Position numbers and translations under genes: made by a program. Under the pieces are notes generated by a model, which had not been told where the DNA came from, searched no databases, and saw only the letters and a list, made by a program, of their open reading frames with translations. This document shows positions 14,015 through 14,685 of a DNA stretch of 14,685 bases, piece after piece (the first letter of the stretch is position 1; every line of letters begins with the position of its first letter). Source of the DNA: DAOUAE01 sp034433795 (GTDB taxonomy: Bacteria; Chloroflexota; UBA6077; FW602-bin22; DAOUAE01); contig DAOUAE010000084.1 in the NCBI GenBank assembly GCA_034433795.1, positions 1 to 14,685 of the forward strand, written 5' to 3'.

Positions 14015-14056
14015 TACGGCAGACACGCCCGCCATCGCGCGGAGGAGGACTCTCCC

Positions 14057-14344
14057 ATGGCTGTCCAGAGCACGCTCGGCGCTGAGTTCGAGCGCCGCTT
14101 CTACCAGTTCGCCGAGACCGTCATCCGCCTGGCCCAGGCCGATCCGACCGAACGGGCGAAAGCCCTGGAGACGGTCTACGGCCGCCATCTCGGGTATATT
14201 CTCTGGCTGCTGAACAGCTTCGCCTCCGAGGGGCAGTACGCCGACTGGATGGAGCTGAAGCCTAATCCGAATCTGGAGAAGCAGATTCTCCAGCGGGCCA
14301 AACAGCACCTGACCGAGCGCCAGGTCAAGCAACTGTACCGCTGA
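14057..14344 (+). CDS. Conserved-looking small protein of unknown function
   Basis: I do not recognise this 95-aa protein. It appears soluble and mostly helical: an N-terminal helix (EFERRFYQFAETVIRLAQ), a middle part (ERAKALETVYGRHLGYILWL) with a short hydrophobic patch, then NSFASEGQYADWMELKPNPN and a charged C-terminal helix (QILQRAKQHLTERQVKQLYR). It has a strong Shine-Dalgarno GGAGGAGGA (14041-14049), a good promoter and a strong terminator, so it is a self-contained and probably well-expressed single-gene unit. ATG 14057 was preferred over an upstream start at 13985, which lies inside the promoter. There are no cysteines and no visible catalytic motif; a helical scaffold or DNA-associated role is possible but unsupported. 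Confidence 0.8.
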   Translation: MAVQSTLGAEFERRFYQFAETVIRLAQADPTERAKALETVYGRHLGYILWLLNSFASEGQYADWMELKPNPNLEKQILQRAKQHLTERQVKQLYR

Positions 14345-14366
14345 GTTCCGAGAGCCCCTGCACACT

Positions 14367-14393
14367 GGCCGGGACCGCACCCCGGCCTTTTTT
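14367..14393 (+). terminator. Intrinsic terminator after the 95-aa protein gene
   Basis: GGCCGGG (14367-14373) pairs with CCCGGCC (14381-14387) over a 7-nt loop, followed by TTTTTT (14388-14393). CACAC (14361-14365) and GTGTG (14394-14398) flank it and are also complementary. Confidence 0.9.
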
Positions 14394-14417
14394 GTGTGCG
14401 CCAACGCCCCCGAACGA

Positions 14418-14456
14418 CGGATTCCACCGATTCGAGCGCAGCGAGGTAGCAATCCG
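14418..14456. repeat. Imperfect palindromic intergenic element
   Basis: CGGATT (14418-14423) and AATCCG (14451-14456) form the ends of an imperfect palindrome whose middle reads ATTCGAGCGCAGCGAGG. This is the general look of small dispersed GATT...CGCTGCGCTCG...AATC elements seen in many bacterial intergenic regions. Only one copy is in the window, so dispersal cannot be shown. Confidence 0.35.
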
Positions 14457-14460
14457 GGGC

Positions 14461-14598
14461 TTAGCGCTCAGCCTCGAGCCAGGTGGTGGCCAGCTGCCGG
14501 GCCATCGCCTCGGCCGACCGGTCGGAGCTGGCTCCGTCCAACACCACCTGACGCACACTGAGACGACGCCCACGCCGACGGAGAGTCTGTTCAGGGAC
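14461..14598 (-). pseudogene. Short coding-like fragment, possible gene remnant
   Basis: On the minus strand, a frame open from 14598 to the TAA at 14461-14463 has strongly protein-like composition: GC-rich third positions and a helical end reading SAEAMARQLATTWLEAER after RQVVLDGASSD. It starts just after an in-frame stop (14599-14601) and overlaps the last bases of the CHRD gene. It has no Shine-Dalgarno; GTG 14556 would give only 31 aa. It looks like the C-terminal end of a larger protein whose front part is missing. The ending is faintly like the C-terminus of hydroxymethylbilane synthase, but I would not assign it. Confidence 0.35.
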
Positions 14599-14685
14599 TC
14601 AGAGGCTGGAGCTGGCCGCGCAGAGCGCCGGCCGGGAAGTCGGTGGTGTGCACGTTGACATAGAAGCCGGCGGGATTCGCCACCA
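14591..14685 (-). CDS. CHRD-domain protein, C-terminal end (cut by right edge)
   Basis: The last 30 residues of a minus-strand gene read NPAGFYVNVHTTDFPAGALR followed by GQLQPLSP and a TGA stop at 14591-14593. The pattern NPxGFYVNVHTxxFPAGAxRGQL is the characteristic end of the CHRD domain (PF07452), a beta-rich domain found in secreted or surface bacterial proteins and in chordin. The domain ends almost at the protein's C-terminus, as in small single-domain bacterial CHRD proteins. The rest lies off the right edge, so size, signal peptide and start cannot be seen. Confidence 0.85.
   Translation of the reverse strand, partial: VANPAGFYVNVHTTDFPAGALRGQLQPLSP

Overview
The window is very GC-rich bacterial DNA with closely packed genes and frequent GTG and TTG starts. 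It most likely comes from a Chloroflexota (Thermoflexia, Anaerolineae or Thermomicrobia-like), probably thermophilic. The evidence is a short-form EF-Ts of 165 residues, a secreted glycosidase carrying the FGYPLS and C-terminal TDLxxAFE modules that I know from Chloroflexota exported proteins, and a CRISPR array. The phylum is an inference from protein features; no rRNA is present.

Left part (1-1441): the trailer end of a CRISPR array (leader and cas genes would lie off the left edge) ends 3 nt before a tRNA-Gly(CCC), which is followed by a strong intrinsic terminator. About 1 kb without protein-coding genes follows. It holds helically phased GTGTGGGA repeats, a candidate structured RNA of about 340 nt ending in an intrinsic terminator, a pair of 24-nt direct repeats, and a good sigma-70-type promoter with a structured leader in front of rpsB.

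Central part (1442-9753): one tightly coupled housekeeping operon, rpsB-tsf-pyrH-frr-uppS-cdsA-dxr-rseP-proS. It joins translation (S2, EF-Ts, ribosome recycling factor, prolyl-tRNA synthetase), UMP phosphorylation, isoprenoid and undecaprenyl phosphate synthesis (dxr, uppS), phospholipid precursor synthesis (cdsA) and a site-2 membrane protease (rseP). Several junctions are 4-nt overlaps (GTGA or ATGA) or directly abutting stop and start codons, so translational coupling is likely.

Right part (9754-14685): a dienelactone-hydrolase gene broken by a frameshift at its nucleophile motif, a secreted clan GH-A glycosidase-like protein, an A-type iron-sulfur carrier, a two-TM small membrane protein on the minus strand divergent from a 95-aa orphan protein, and at the right edge the 3' end of a minus-strand CHRD-domain gene. 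A short codon-biased minus-strand fragment lies just beyond that gene's stop. Most units here have their own recognisable promoter.

The least explained parts are the CRISPR/tRNA junction with its duplicated half-repeats and the structured non-coding region at 384-1240.
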